Shown here in pieces: positions 29,368 to 38,033 of a stretch of DNA of 64,000 bases. The notes beneath the pieces were generated by a model. That model was given only the letters and a program-made list of their open reading frames with translations, was not told where the DNA came from and searched no databases. Position 1 is the stretch's first letter, and each line of letters starts with the position of its first letter. The translations under genes were made by a program, and so were the position numbers. This DNA is from Bacillus sp. sid0103 (GTDB lineage: Bacteria > Bacillota > Bacilli > Bacillales_B > DSM-18226): contig NZ_JAHUWN010000001.1 in assembly GCF_019219025.1 (NCBI RefSeq), forward strand, positions 248,001 to 312,000. Direction: 5' to 3'.

Positions 29368-30579
29368 TTAAAGCAATTGTTCATTTTGAAATAAGTATTG
29401 ATAAGCAATATCAATAAACAAATAATCATCGCCATTCATAGGAAACGAAAATGTACGGATGGTTTCCCCAGTTTCTATATCCGAATATAAGTCCGATAAA
29501 ATTCCTTTTCGTTCATTTCTCATTTTGATAATATTTTCTAAAAAATACGGACGCCAGCTCCAATTCTTTTGAATGTATTCGGATTGAGTTATCCAACCCT
29601 CTTTCCCTTTGAAAATATTAGCAGATTTTTGAAATCCATCCTCATCACAAACATACATCCGAAAGGCAATCTGATCTAATTCTTTGATGAGGGCCTGAAA
29701 CAGGGTTTGATATGTTCCATTTCTGTTTTTCATGACAATTTCTTGGACCTTAGCTTGAAAGGTCTCTGCAGTTGTATAAACAGCCTCTAATTTCTTCTTT
29801 TCATAGGAGATAAAGTCATGAAACTTTTCTTTTAAGCGGTCTTTAAGAAAATCACGTTGAATAAATTCAGGTGCAGGTGGAAGTAAATAGTATCCTTGAT
29901 AATATCGTCCTCCATTCTTCCAGGCAAACTGTAACTGGTAACTCATCTCAATATTTTCAAACAAGAGGGTTGCCCCTATTTTCCTTGCCAAAAGGGACAA
30001 TGAAAACAAGACATCGTTAAAATTAATGCCAGTAGATGTTGATTTTAAAGCCTGTAAGTTGATTTTCAAAAAATCAGGTTCAAGTTGTCCAATCCGCTCA
30101 AAATAATGACTCTCACTATCAATTCTGGCAATCGCTAGTTTAATCCCATAGGTACGATAATATTGAAGTAAATGATCAAATTGGTCTAAATCACCAACAT
30201 AATTCCGATCTGAAATTTCCAAGACAATTCGATTTAATTTTAAACCCTTTTTTTCAAATGCGAGTAGTTCTTGTAAAAAAGGTTCACCATTGTCGTACAT
30301 TAATAAATCAGCATGTCGATTCAAAAAGATACTAACATCCTCTTCTAGTGTTAGAGCTTTTTCAAGCGCCATTTTAACTAATAACAGATCCACTTCATAT
30401 TTATATTCATCAGGTATTTGATCATCCTGAAAAAATGTTCCTAAACTAATAATATTTCCTTCTGATTTATATCTCCCCAAGACCTCATAGGCAATTACAC
30501 TTTGTTCATCGGCACTAAAAATCGGTTGAAAATAGGGAAATACATTTTCAAGATCCGATAGTATTTCCAATGCATCCAT
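29368..30579 (-). CDS. ykuI: YkuI-like EAL-domain protein with degenerate active site
   Basis: A 403-residue cytosolic protein with an EAL domain (about 1-245) and a C-terminal PAS-like domain (from about 260; KNWSWRPYFLENIIKMR). EVLGR at 32-36 replaces the EAL motif as in YkuI, and Glu121 (VLEISDRN) is kept. However the DD(F/I)G position reads AIARIDS (Ala151-Arg152) and the LKID motif reads LKIN (Asn174), so metal-binding acids are missing. It may bind c-di-GMP or act as a scaffold but should not hydrolyse it. The ATG at 30579 follows GGAGGT. Confidence 0.88.
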   Translation of the reverse strand: MDALEILSDLENVFPYFQPIFSADEQSVIAYEVLGRYKSEGNIISLGTFFQDDQIPDEYKYEVDLLLVKMALEKALTLEEDVSIFLNRHADLLMYDNGEPFLQELLAFEKKGLKLNRIVLEISDRNYVGDLDQFDHLLQYYRTYGIKLAIARIDSESHYFERIGQLEPDFLKINLQALKSTSTGINFNDVLFSLSLLARKIGATLLFENIEMSYQLQFAWKNGGRYYQGYYLLPPAPEFIQRDFLKDRLKEKFHDFISYEKKKLEAVYTTAETFQAKVQEIVMKNRNGTYQTLFQALIKELDQIAFRMYVCDEDGFQKSANIFKGKEGWITQSEYIQKNWSWRPYFLENIIKMRNERKGILSDLYSDIETGETIRTFSFPMNGDDYLFIDIAYQYLFQNEQLL

Positions 30580-30717
30580 CCAAGTACCTCCAAAATTTTT
30601 TCTTAATATACCATACGCATATGTAAGGATTATCGTTCTTTTCCAAAAGGATACCATTATAGCCGCATAGAAACAATCATAACCTATACACAAGTTGTTT
30701 AATAAGGAGGATATGTT

Positions 30718-31566
30718 TTGAAAAAACTTTGCTTTTTAGTCTTAATCCTTCCCATGTTTGGATGTAGTCACTTTGATGCAGATACAAATACAAACACTGA
30801 AGAAAAACAGCCTCCTTCCTCGGTAGCAGTTGAAGATACTACACCTAACTCTTCTCCTGTTGTTAATAAAAATACATCATACAACATAAACGAGCTTAAT
30901 GAGCAAGTGATAAATGTAAAGAAATCAGTTAATAAAAATAAGTCGGTTACTACCACACAAAGGAAAAACAATTCTGCCATGCTTAATGTAGTGTTAATAA
31001 AGCAGAATCCAGAACTTAGATACGGTTGCGAGGTAACCAGTCTTGCAATGGTATTAAACTATGCAGGAGTTAAAACAAACAAAATGGACCTTTACCGATC
31101 TGTTCGGAAAGATCCCGACCCGTTGATCAAATCGGCTAAAGGAGATATTTTACGTTGGGGAAACCCTGCTGATGGCTTTGTAGGGGATATGACAGGCAGA
31201 AGAGCAGGGTATGCTGTATTTGATAAACCAATGATCGCCTTAATCAACCAAAAGCTTCCTAACAGAGCTGTTAATTTAACAAACAAGCCCTTTGAAAAAG
31301 TATTAGAGCATGTCTCAGCGGGATATCCTGTGGTGGTTTGGACAACTGGGGATTACCGACTACCAGATCGTTGGGAAGGATGGTACCACGGGAACCAATA
31401 TATTAAAACTCCCCTTGATTTACATGCCGTCGTCTTAGTTGGATACGACAACAACAACGTCTATCTTAACGATCCACTTTCGGGAAGAAAACAGGTCCGA
31501 GTTGGCAAACAACAATTTATATCATCTTGGAAAGCATTAAAATGTCGAGCAGTTAGTTATCATTAG
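30718..31566 (+). CDS. C39-like peptidase-family lipoprotein
   Basis: A 282-residue lipoprotein: TTG start after AAGGAGGATATGTT, lipobox PMFGC with Cys16, then a Thr/Ser/Asn-rich linker to about residue 88. The C39_2-type papain-like domain follows with catalytic Cys104 in RYGCEVTSLAMVLNYAG, His in DLHAVVLVGYD near residue 240, and Asn-Asp in YLNDPLSG near 250. It should sit on the outer membrane face and cleave or bind peptides; target unknown. Divergent from ykuI. Confidence 0.85.
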   Translation: MKKLCFLVLILPMFGCSHFDADTNTNTEEKQPPSSVAVEDTTPNSSPVVNKNTSYNINELNEQVINVKKSVNKNKSVTTTQRKNNSAMLNVVLIKQNPELRYGCEVTSLAMVLNYAGVKTNKMDLYRSVRKDPDPLIKSAKGDILRWGNPADGFVGDMTGRRAGYAVFDKPMIALINQKLPNRAVNLTNKPFEKVLEHVSAGYPVVVWTTGDYRLPDRWEGWYHGNQYIKTPLDLHAVVLVGYDNNNVYLNDPLSGRKQVRVGKQQFISSWKALKCRAVSYH

Positions 31567-31570
31567 GTAA

Positions 31571-31598
31571 AGCAGCCAAATTTTTGGCTGCTTTTATG
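31571..31598 (+). terminator. Terminator of the C39-like gene
   Basis: AGCAGCCAAA and TTTGGCTGCT form a ten-base stem followed by a TTTTA tract. Confidence 0.85.
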
Positions 31599-31730
31599 AA
31601 TGTTTTATTTTTTTTTGAATAAACACATACAAAGGACCTTTCGCTTGCATGTTCATTCTGTTTTAATGAAAATACTGTGTGACTCTTCTTTTAGTAGAAA
31701 AGTAAATAAGAAAATAGGCTGGTTGAAAAA

Positions 31731-32603
31731 ATGGCTAAAAAACAGACGAGGAGAATCTTTTTAAAGCGATCATTTGGCTCCATTCTAACTGTTCTGGGTT
31801 TAGGTTCGGGGGGCTATCTTTATGCCAATCGAATTGAGCCTTCCTTACTCGATATACAAGAAATTCAAATAAAACATCGATTGATTCCAGACAGCTTTGA
31901 TGAAATAAAAATGATTCAATTTAGTGATACACACCTTGGTTTTCAATATACGTTACAGCAATTTAATAAATTAGTTGAAAAAATTAATAGTCTTCAGCCG
32001 GACATTATTTTATTTACGGGTGATTTAATGGACGAGCCCAACCAATATACGGAAATTAATAAATTGATACCCATTTTAAAGAAATTACATGCCCCGCTAG
32101 GGAAATATTGCATTTTCGGAAATCATGACCATGGGGGTTATGGTTCTGACATCTATAGAAATATTATGGAGACCACTAATTTTACTGTCCTTTTGAACCA
32201 AGCTGTTCCGGTTATCACTAAAGATGGAAGTATCATTTATTTGCTTGGAATTGATGATGCCATGTTAGGAAATCCAAATCTGCCATTGACATTAAAAAAT
32301 GTGCCTAAAAATACTTTCACGATATTATTATCTCATGCTCCTGATCTTGCAGGAACAGCGTCACAATATCCGATCCAATGGCAGCTTAGCGGCCATAGCC
32401 ATGGAGGACAGATAAAAATCCCATTTTTAGGAGCACTTGTAACTCCTCCCTTTGGGCAGCTATACCCAGAGGGTCTTTATTCAGTCGGTGACGTTTCTCC
32501 CCTATCACTCTATGTCAATAGAGGAATTGGAACAACCCGTCTCCCCTTTCGCTTTTTGTCAAAACCCGAGTTAACTATCTTTACACTTAAACCTGAAATA
32601 TAG
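31731..32603 (+). CDS. ykuE: Metallophosphoesterase YkuE with twin-arginine signal
   Basis: A 290-residue metallophosphoesterase. The N-terminus KKQTRRIFLKRSF followed by a hydrophobic stretch is a twin-arginine signal, so it is exported folded with its metal. Metal motifs are FSDTHLG (near residue 63), FTGDLMD (near 100), GNHDHGG (near 133) and SGHSHGGQIKIP (near 222). B. subtilis YkuE is a Tat-dependent cell-wall protein of this family. The ribosome site is weak. Substrate unknown. Confidence 0.88.
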   Translation: MAKKQTRRIFLKRSFGSILTVLGLGSGGYLYANRIEPSLLDIQEIQIKHRLIPDSFDEIKMIQFSDTHLGFQYTLQQFNKLVEKINSLQPDIILFTGDLMDEPNQYTEINKLIPILKKLHAPLGKYCIFGNHDHGGYGSDIYRNIMETTNFTVLLNQAVPVITKDGSIIYLLGIDDAMLGNPNLPLTLKNVPKNTFTILLSHAPDLAGTASQYPIQWQLSGHSHGGQIKIPFLGALVTPPFGQLYPEGLYSVGDVSPLSLYVNRGIGTTRLPFRFLSKPELTIFTLKPEI

Positions 32604-32981
32604 CAAAAAGCTCCTTCTCAATATTTATGTTGAATGGGAGTTTTTTTCATTTTGGCTAATGCTATAATCATCCTTCAGATAAAAAAAAGTCCTTATATTT
32701 TACAATAATGTTTGTACATACTAATATTTATATTTTACAATGAAATTGACTGAAAGAAAGTAATTTATTGAAAATAAGGATTATTCCACTAAATTTTAAT
32801 ATTATTAATCATTTTTGCTTTAGAAATAGGTTACATCCTAAATTGGCTTTTATTCATGAGAATCGATGAATTATTATTATTTTCTTAAAATATAGCGAAA
32901 AAGATGTTACTGCTTTATTCCTATTTCTTAATAAAAAAGGTATAATATAGATGTTTTATATAATTGAAAGGAGAACATATT
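32604..32981 (+). promoter_or_regulatory. ykuE-ykyB intergenic region
   Basis: A 378-base gap. It starts with a terminator for ykuE: AAAAGCTCC and GGGAGTTTTTTT at about 32606-32648 around a long AT-rich loop. The remainder is very AT-rich with no open frame; a TATAAT at 32941-32946 just before the ykyB ribosome site (GAAAGGAGA) is a likely -10 box, but the -35 is poor. Nothing else seen. Confidence 0.5.
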
Positions 32982-33458
32982 TTGAATCGTGATCAGAAAG
33001 GCCCCCTAGTCAATCTAAACCTAACCATCGAAAACCTCGCACAAGCTATCTTTATTGTGAATCGCCATGCCAAAACAGCACCTAACCCCAGATTATTGTA
33101 CAAATTAAAACAAGAATCACTAAAAAAATTAATCGAAGAAGGCAAAGCAAAAAAAGTGGGTCTCCATTTTTCTGAAAATCCGCGAAATAGTCAACAGCAG
33201 TCCGATGTGCTAGTTGAATGTGGAAGATATACATTCCATATTCCTCCAACTAAAACTGATTTTCACGATCTACCTCATTTTGGGAAATTAGATCACGGAG
33301 TTAGAAATCCAAAGGCTACACTTTCCCTTAATTCAGCAAAAGCATTACTCCAGTTATATACAGGATTCAAAGATCTTGAACAAACGCAACCAAACCATAA
33401 AAAAAGCAAAACGTATCAAAAGCCCGTATTTAAAAAATTAGGCGAAAGATATTCGTGA
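32982..33458 (+). CDS. ykyB: YkyB family protein
   Basis: A 158-residue basic soluble protein matching YkyB: NLTIENLAQAIFIVNRHAKTAPNPRLLYKLKQ, GLHFSENPRNSQQQSDVLVECG, and the end KPVFKKLGERYS. I start it at TTG 32982, seven bases after AAAGGAGA, giving MNRDQKGPLVNL; an ATG six codons upstream contains the ribosome site. Function unknown; conserved in Bacillus between ykuE/ykuC and patA regions. Confidence 0.87.
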   Translation: MNRDQKGPLVNLNLTIENLAQAIFIVNRHAKTAPNPRLLYKLKQESLKKLIEEGKAKKVGLHFSENPRNSQQQSDVLVECGRYTFHIPPTKTDFHDLPHFGKLDHGVRNPKATLSLNSAKALLQLYTGFKDLEQTQPNHKKSKTYQKPVFKKLGERYS

Positions 33459-33482
33459 AGCCAGGATGCCTGGCTTTTTTCT
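33459..33482 (+). terminator. Terminator of ykyB
   Basis: AGCCAGG and CCTGGCT with a three-base loop and seven Ts, starting right at the ykyB stop codon. Confidence 0.88.
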
Positions 33483-33518
33483 ATTAGTCTGTATTAAGAG
33501 GCATTGTATATTGTAATC

Positions 33519-33560
33519 TTGATGATTGGAGCGGAATTTCTAAGCAAGTTTAACACAGCC
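33519..33560. repeat. Remnant of repeat family R1 (short form)
   Basis: GATTGGAGCGGAA, then AGCAAGTTTAACA and CAGCC, equals the reverse complement of the short copy at 41432-41475 apart from a few changes. It is in the opposite orientation to the copies at 41 and 61 kb. Confidence 0.65.
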
Positions 33561-33698
33561 TTTTATTATGGAAAATTTGTCATATTTCGCAACGACTTCG
33601 TGATGATTTTGTGAACAACTTCTCATATATATAGACGCTTAATAATTGGAGATTTACAATACAGTTAAAGATAAATCATTCAAAGAGGTGCTTGACCA

Positions 33699-33899
33699 AT
33701 GAGAGGAACAGCGATTCTTTTTCAGGAACAAAAGGTAACATTTATTGAAGATGTTGATCATTCTATTTATGAAGAAATAAAAGAGCAATGTGGTTGCGAA
33801 CAATGTAATTGCAAACTCGATAATAAAATGGTTAACTTCGGATCAGTGTCACCAGTATTTTGGCATGAAGATGAAGTTGACTGGGACTATGGCTATTAA
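33699..33899 (+). CDS. Small Cys-cluster hypothetical protein, 66 aa
   Basis: A 66-residue acidic protein behind AAAGAGGTG. The middle carries CGCEQCNC (residues 31-38), four cysteines close enough to bind a metal, and the C-terminus is aromatic and acidic (VFWHEDEVDWDYGY). It has its own terminator, so it is expressed alone. No family recognised; a metal-binding or redox role is only suggested by the cysteines. Confidence 0.65.
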   Translation: MRGTAILFQEQKVTFIEDVDHSIYEEIKEQCGCEQCNCKLDNKMVNFGSVSPVFWHEDEVDWDYGY

Positions 33900-33934
33900 G
33901 AAACGTTAACAATTAATATAAACTCCCACTCCCA

Positions 33935-33967
33935 CAAAAAACGATCTGAATCACAGATCGTTTTTTA
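33935..33967 (+). terminator. Terminator after the Cys-cluster gene
   Basis: AAAAAACGATCTG and CAGATCGTTTTTT form a perfect 13-base stem with a five-base loop. Confidence 0.9.
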
Positions 33968-34056
33968 CTATATATAAAGTAGAAACTTCACCCAAAAATA
34001 GTCTATAATTATTTAATACATAAAAATCAATGAATCCTCACTCGGAAGGATGGACA

Positions 34057-35214
34057 ATGTTGGAACACTTAATTAATCAACGTGTAAAAAATATCGAAAT
34101 TTCGGGAATAAGAAAGTTTTCTAATATGGTAGCCCATGTTGATGACTTAATTTCTTTTACAATTGGGCAGCCTGATTTTCCTACTCCAGAGCATGTAAAA
34201 GCTGCTGGAATAACAGCGATTGCAGAAAATTTCACATCCTACACTCATAATGCTGGGACCATAGAATTAAGGGAAGCTGCTTGTCATTTTGTTAACATTA
34301 AATATGGCTTGGATTATAAACCTGAGTCAGAGGTAATCGTTACTGCAGGAGCAAGCGAGGCAATTGATATTGCTTTTCGGACTATTTTAACAGAAGGTTC
34401 GGAAGTCTTATTACCGGGGCCGATATATCCTGGTTATGAACCAATTATTAAAATGATGGGAGCGATCCCCGTTCACGTCGATATTCGTCAAAATCAGTTC
34501 CGCTTCACTTTAGACATGATCAAACCCTTTATTACCGAAAATACACGCTGTATCGTACTCCCATACCCTTCTAATCCGACGGGAGTAAGTCTCACAGAAT
34601 CTGAACTAAGAGAAATAGCAGATTATCTTAAAAATAAAAATATCTTTATCCTTGCAGATGAAATTTACAGCGAGCTTACCTATGACCAGCCACATAAGTC
34701 AATTGCTGCCTTTCTAAAAGAACAAACGATTGTTATAAATGGTTTGTCCAAATCGCATTCGATGACCGGCTGGAGAATTGGCTTTTTATTTGCGCCTGAG
34801 TGCATTACTAAACATATCTTAAAGGTCCATCAATATAATATTTCCTGTGCAACATCGGTCGCGCAAAAGGCAGCCCTAGCGGCTGTAACGACAGGCATTG
34901 ATGATGCACTTGTGATGAAAAGAGAATATCTAAAAAGAAGAGAGTATGTTTTCAAGCGTTTAACCACTATGGGACTTGATGTAATCAAGCCAGATGGTGC
35001 TTTTTACTTCTTTATTAAAATCCCTGATGCGGTCGCATTAAACAGTTTTGAATTTGCCCTGAAACTTGTTCAAGAAACTAAAGTAGCCGTTGTTCCAGGC
35101 AGTGCTTTTTCAGAATATGGAGAAGGTTATTTCCGGTTATCATTTGCTTGTTCTATGGATTTATTAGAGCTGGGCCTAAACCGGTTGGAACAATTTTTAA
35201 ACAACTTTAAATAA
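34057..35214 (+). CDS. patA: N-acetyl-LL-diaminopimelate aminotransferase PatA
   Basis: A 385-residue fold-type I PLP aminotransferase. The opening EISGIRKFSNMVAHVDDLISFTIGQPDFPTPEHVKAA, YPSNPTGV (substrate carboxylate loop), DEIYSELTYD, and NGLSKSHSMTGWRIGFLF with the PLP lysine agree closely with B. subtilis PatA. It transaminates acetylated DAP precursor between DapH and YkuR. I use the ATG at 34057 after AAGGATGG; the TTG one codon later would match the B. subtilis MEHL start equally well. Confidence 0.9.
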   Translation: MLEHLINQRVKNIEISGIRKFSNMVAHVDDLISFTIGQPDFPTPEHVKAAGITAIAENFTSYTHNAGTIELREAACHFVNIKYGLDYKPESEVIVTAGASEAIDIAFRTILTEGSEVLLPGPIYPGYEPIIKMMGAIPVHVDIRQNQFRFTLDMIKPFITENTRCIVLPYPSNPTGVSLTESELREIADYLKNKNIFILADEIYSELTYDQPHKSIAAFLKEQTIVINGLSKSHSMTGWRIGFLFAPECITKHILKVHQYNISCATSVAQKAALAAVTTGIDDALVMKREYLKRREYVFKRLTTMGLDVIKPDGAFYFFIKIPDAVALNSFEFALKLVQETKVAVVPGSAFSEYGEGYFRLSFACSMDLLELGLNRLEQFLNNFK

Positions 35215-35254
35215 AAAAAACTTAAGGGCCCTCACATTGATTGTGAGGGCCTTA
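35214..35254. terminator. Bidirectional terminator after patA
   Basis: GGCCCTCACA and TGTGAGGGCC form a perfect ten-base stem with a five-base loop. An eight-base A-run on its left becomes a T-run for the convergent small gene. Confidence 0.88.
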
Positions 35255-35265
35255 GTCTTAGGGGA

Positions 35266-35445
35266 TTACTGTCCTTTATATTTCCCATTGTTTTTTGGAG
35301 CCTTTTCTTTTTTGGCCTTTTCTTTATGTGCTTGATTTGCAGCAGCTGAACCGAATTCAGCAGCGAATTCTTCGTTTGAAACTGCAGAATCAAACCCCTG
35401 TTTGTTTTTTTGTTCAGCATCGTTCTTTTTTGTCCGTTTAGCCAT
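35266..35445 (-). CDS. Small Lys-rich hydrophilic protein, 59 aa (possible spore protein)
   Basis: A 59-residue frame starts at ATG 35443-35445, eight bases after AGGAGG. It begins MAKRTKKNDAEQKNKQGFDS, has NEEFAAEFGSAAANQ in the middle, and ends in a Lys/Glu-rich tail (EKAKKEKAPKNNGKYKGQ). The EFAAEFGSA stretch and lack of hydrophobic residues recall gamma-type small acid-soluble spore proteins, but there is no repeat and I am not sure. The terminator of patA also serves it. Confidence 0.6.
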   Translation of the reverse strand: MAKRTKKNDAEQKNKQGFDSAVSNEEFAAEFGSAAANQAHKEKAKKEKAPKNNGKYKGQ

Positions 35446-35514
35446 TAACCATTCCTCCTATATAAAGGTTTCTCTTTTAGTTTCAAGAAGATAGGAAGAA
35501 TTTATTCATTAGAG

Positions 35515-36393
35515 TTAGCTCTGCCAATATTTATAAAGCGCTTGTGTCCCGCTATTTTCTTCGCCCATTTCGGCTAATTGATCATATAAAGATTTTGCTA
35601 AAGAGAGCCCAGGTACCTCCATCCCCATTCGGTCTCCTTCATCTATCGCAATTTTCATATCTTTAATAAAATGTTTTATGTAAAAACCAGGTTCAAAATT
35701 TCCTGCTAACATTCTCGGAGCAAGATTACTTAGCGACCAGCTTCCAGCAGCTCCCGTTGTAATACTTTTCAGGACATTTTCAGGATCCAGACCCGCTTTT
35801 TCAGCATAAATAATAGCTTCACAAACACCAATCATGTTTGACGCAATCGCAATTTGGTTGCACATTTTTGTATGCTGGCCTGCCCCTGGTTTACCTTGAT
35901 AAACTACATTTGTGCCTAAAAGCTCTAATAGTGGCTTAACCTCTTCAAATGCATCCGTTTCACCACCAACCATAATCGAGAGCTTTGCTTCTTTTGCTCC
36001 CACATCTCCACCTGATACCGGTGCATCAATGACCTGGATTCCCTTTTTATTAGCTTCTTCATAAATTCTAATTGCCAGTGACGGCGCTGAGGTTGTCATA
36101 TCGATTAGATAACTACCTGATGTTCCATTATGAATTAAACCATTTTCTCCGAAGTAGATTTCCTCCACATCAGTGGGATAACCAACCATTGTGAAAGTGA
36201 CAGATGCCTTTTCAGCTACCTCTTTTGGTGTCGCTACCCATTCGGCACCATGATTCAATAAATCTTGTGCTTTTTCCTTTGTCCTTGAATAAACGACTAA
36301 AGAATAGCCAGCATTTATTATATGCCCTGCCATACTTTTTCCCATAACCCCCGTGCCAATAAAACCAATTACTGTATTTTCTGGTGTAAGCAA
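35515..36393 (-). CDS. ykwC: NAD(P)-dependent beta-hydroxyacid dehydrogenase YkwC
   Basis: A 292-residue 3-hydroxyisobutyrate dehydrogenase-family enzyme. The nucleotide loop IGFIGTGVMGKSMAGH is near residues 8-23; DAPVSGGDVGA is the substrate loop near 117; GAGQHTKMCNQ contains the catalytic lysine near 170. The C-terminal all-helical domain (SWSLSNLAPRMLAGNFEPGFYIKHFIKDM) agrees with B. subtilis YkwC. The TTG start at 36393 has AGAGGAAAG before it; the ATG upstream includes that site. Substrate unknown. Confidence 0.87.
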   Translation of the reverse strand: MLTPENTVIGFIGTGVMGKSMAGHIINAGYSLVVYSRTKEKAQDLLNHGAEWVATPKEVAEKASVTFTMVGYPTDVEEIYFGENGLIHNGTSGSYLIDMTTSAPSLAIRIYEEANKKGIQVIDAPVSGGDVGAKEAKLSIMVGGETDAFEEVKPLLELLGTNVVYQGKPGAGQHTKMCNQIAIASNMIGVCEAIIYAEKAGLDPENVLKSITTGAAGSWSLSNLAPRMLAGNFEPGFYIKHFIKDMKIAIDEGDRMGMEVPGLSLAKSLYDQLAEMGEENSGTQALYKYWQS

Positions 36394-36459
36394 AATAATC
36401 TTTCCTCTCATGTTTATTTTCTTCTATATTTTAGCATTATTGATAAAAAAGTTCGCATA

Positions 36460-36494
36460 AAAAAACCGGAACGTCCCAGTCGCTCCGGTTTTTG
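36460..36494. terminator. Bidirectional terminator-like hairpin upstream of ykwC
   Basis: AAAAACCGGA and TCCGGTTTTT with an inner CG pair. It lies between the lipoprotein gene and ykwC, both on the minus strand, so it ends the lipoprotein transcript. Confidence 0.8.
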
Positions 36495-36558
36495 TGCTCC
36501 ATCTCCAATATTATGCACAATTTTATTTTGCCCTTTTATTTGATAACATAATCACTAT

Positions 36559-37032
36559 TTACAACTCTGATGAAAAGTTTGTTAGGTAAGCACGGCCGAA
36601 TACCTCTTGATTATTAAATACTTCAATTGAAACGGCATTATTCTTTTCAATCATATTTTTAAGTTCAAGAATATGTAAATCTTCTCTTAGAGGAAGAGGA
36701 TCCATAAAAATATATTTTTCGCTTTTTCCTTTTACTTCTAAATATTCACCGTTCAGCACCTGATCTTCTCCATAAACTATCTCTCGTTTACCAATTGCCT
36801 CAGCTAACTTGTCATCATGAATCGTTACTTTCACCTTATATAATTGTTGCCCTGCTAATATTTCATTGTTAATTCGAAAACGAAATTGTAGTTCGTTATT
36901 TTTTGTCAACAGAGCGTCTGCATAACGATTAACAATTAATTCATTTGAAAATAGTAAACCACAGCCGTTTAATAGCATAGACCCACATAGTACCAAGAGC
37001 AAAACGGTTACTAATCGAATATTTTTCAGCAT
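36559..37032 (-). CDS. Hypothetical lipoprotein, 157 aa
   Basis: A 157-residue protein with signal MLKNIRLVTVLLLVLCGS and lipobox LLNGC (Cys25). The mature part is beta-rich and polar (YADALLTKNNELQFRFRIN, KVKVTIHDDK, AVSIEVFNNQEVFGRAYLT). No known domain recognised. The ATG at 37032 follows GGGAGTG; the longer frame upstream has no ribosome site. It should be anchored on the outer membrane surface. It has its own terminator. Confidence 0.7.
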   Translation of the reverse strand: MLKNIRLVTVLLLVLCGSMLLNGCGLLFSNELIVNRYADALLTKNNELQFRFRINNEILAGQQLYKVKVTIHDDKLAEAIGKREIVYGEDQVLNGEYLEVKGKSEKYIFMDPLPLREDLHILELKNMIEKNNAVSIEVFNNQEVFGRAYLTNFSSEL

Positions 37033-37123
37033 TTTATAACACTCCCTTAATATTTTTACCATTGCCAAAATACACCGGTAATAAACGTAAAGAAAGGTTA
37101 ATATAGGAAAAATTTATTTATTT

Positions 37124-37909
37124 TTAGATTGCTTTAATCATCCCTCCGTCTACTAAAAATGAACTGCCTGTCATATAGGAATTTGCATCGGACAGCAAGA
37201 AAGCCGCAACATTTGCAAATTCCTCTGGTGTACCGTATCTCTTTAAGGGAATTCCTGCCTTTACATGTAATTCAACTGTCTCCCTGTCAACACCAAGTTT
37301 ATCGGCATTCACTTGATCTAAATGATTTGTGCGGTCTGTGGCAATCCGACCAGGAGCAATCGTATTTATTAAAATATTATATGGAGCCAGCTCCGAAGCT
37401 AGTGTCTTTGATAAGCCGACTATACCAGTACGAAAAGTGTTCGATAGAATTAATCCTGGAATTGGTTCTTTAATTGAAGTAGATGCGATGTTTAAAATTT
37501 TCCCACCCTGCTTTTTCAAATAAGGTAATGCCGCACGGATCATTCGAACGTATGATAATAAATTCAATTCAAAAGACTTTTGCCAATCTTCATCCGTTAA
37601 TTCTTCAAATGAACCTGCAGGAGGACCACCAGCATTATTAACTAGTAAATCAATTCTTTGAAACGTTTCTGCTGTTATTTTTACCAACTGATTAATGTCA
37701 TTCATATTCGTTATATCCGCTTTTTGATAGGCCACTTTTCCTAATCCGATAGATTCAAGCTGACTTGCCTTTTGTCTGAGCTTCTCCTCTTCCCGGCCAG
37801 AAAGCATAACATTTGCTCCCTCTTTAATTAAACGTTCGGCTATGGCAAACCCTAAGCCTTGGCTAGAAGCAACCACCAAAGCAGTTTTCCCGGTTAAATT
37901 TAACTCCAT
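37124..37909 (-). CDS. Short-chain dehydrogenase/reductase-like protein with altered catalytic residues
   Basis: A 261-residue SDR-fold protein. The cofactor loop is VVASSQGLGFAIAE (13-26), NNAGG is at 91-95, and the C-terminal GGMIKAI closes the family fold. Ser143/145 (IASTS) could be the active-site serine. The YxxxK pair is absent: aligned to GIVGLSK, the positions are Ser156 and Arg160 in GLILSNTFRTG. A subgroup of SDRs carries this SN-xx-R pattern; the reaction is unknown and may not be a classical ketoreduction. ATG follows AAGGAGG. Confidence 0.85.
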   Translation of the reverse strand: MELNLTGKTALVVASSQGLGFAIAERLIKEGANVMLSGREEEKLRQKASQLESIGLGKVAYQKADITNMNDINQLVKITAETFQRIDLLVNNAGGPPAGSFEELTDEDWQKSFELNLLSYVRMIRAALPYLKKQGGKILNIASTSIKEPIPGLILSNTFRTGIVGLSKTLASELAPYNILINTIAPGRIATDRTNHLDQVNADKLGVDRETVELHVKAGIPLKRYGTPEEFANVAAFLLSDANSYMTGSSFLVDGGMIKAI

Positions 37910-37983
37910 TTTTATGATTCCTCCTTCATAAATCTACTTCTAGTATACAGGATATATCGAGGGAATACTTGGTAAAAATAATA

Positions 37984-38017
37984 AAAAAAGAGACAGTCTT
38001 TAACTGCCTCTTTTTCC
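37984..38017 (-). terminator. Terminator of azoR
   Basis: AAAGAGACAGT pairs with ACTGCCTCTTT (one mismatch), with T-run on the minus strand, just downstream of azoR. Confidence 0.8.
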
Positions 38018-38033
38018 ATATTCTAGTACATTT

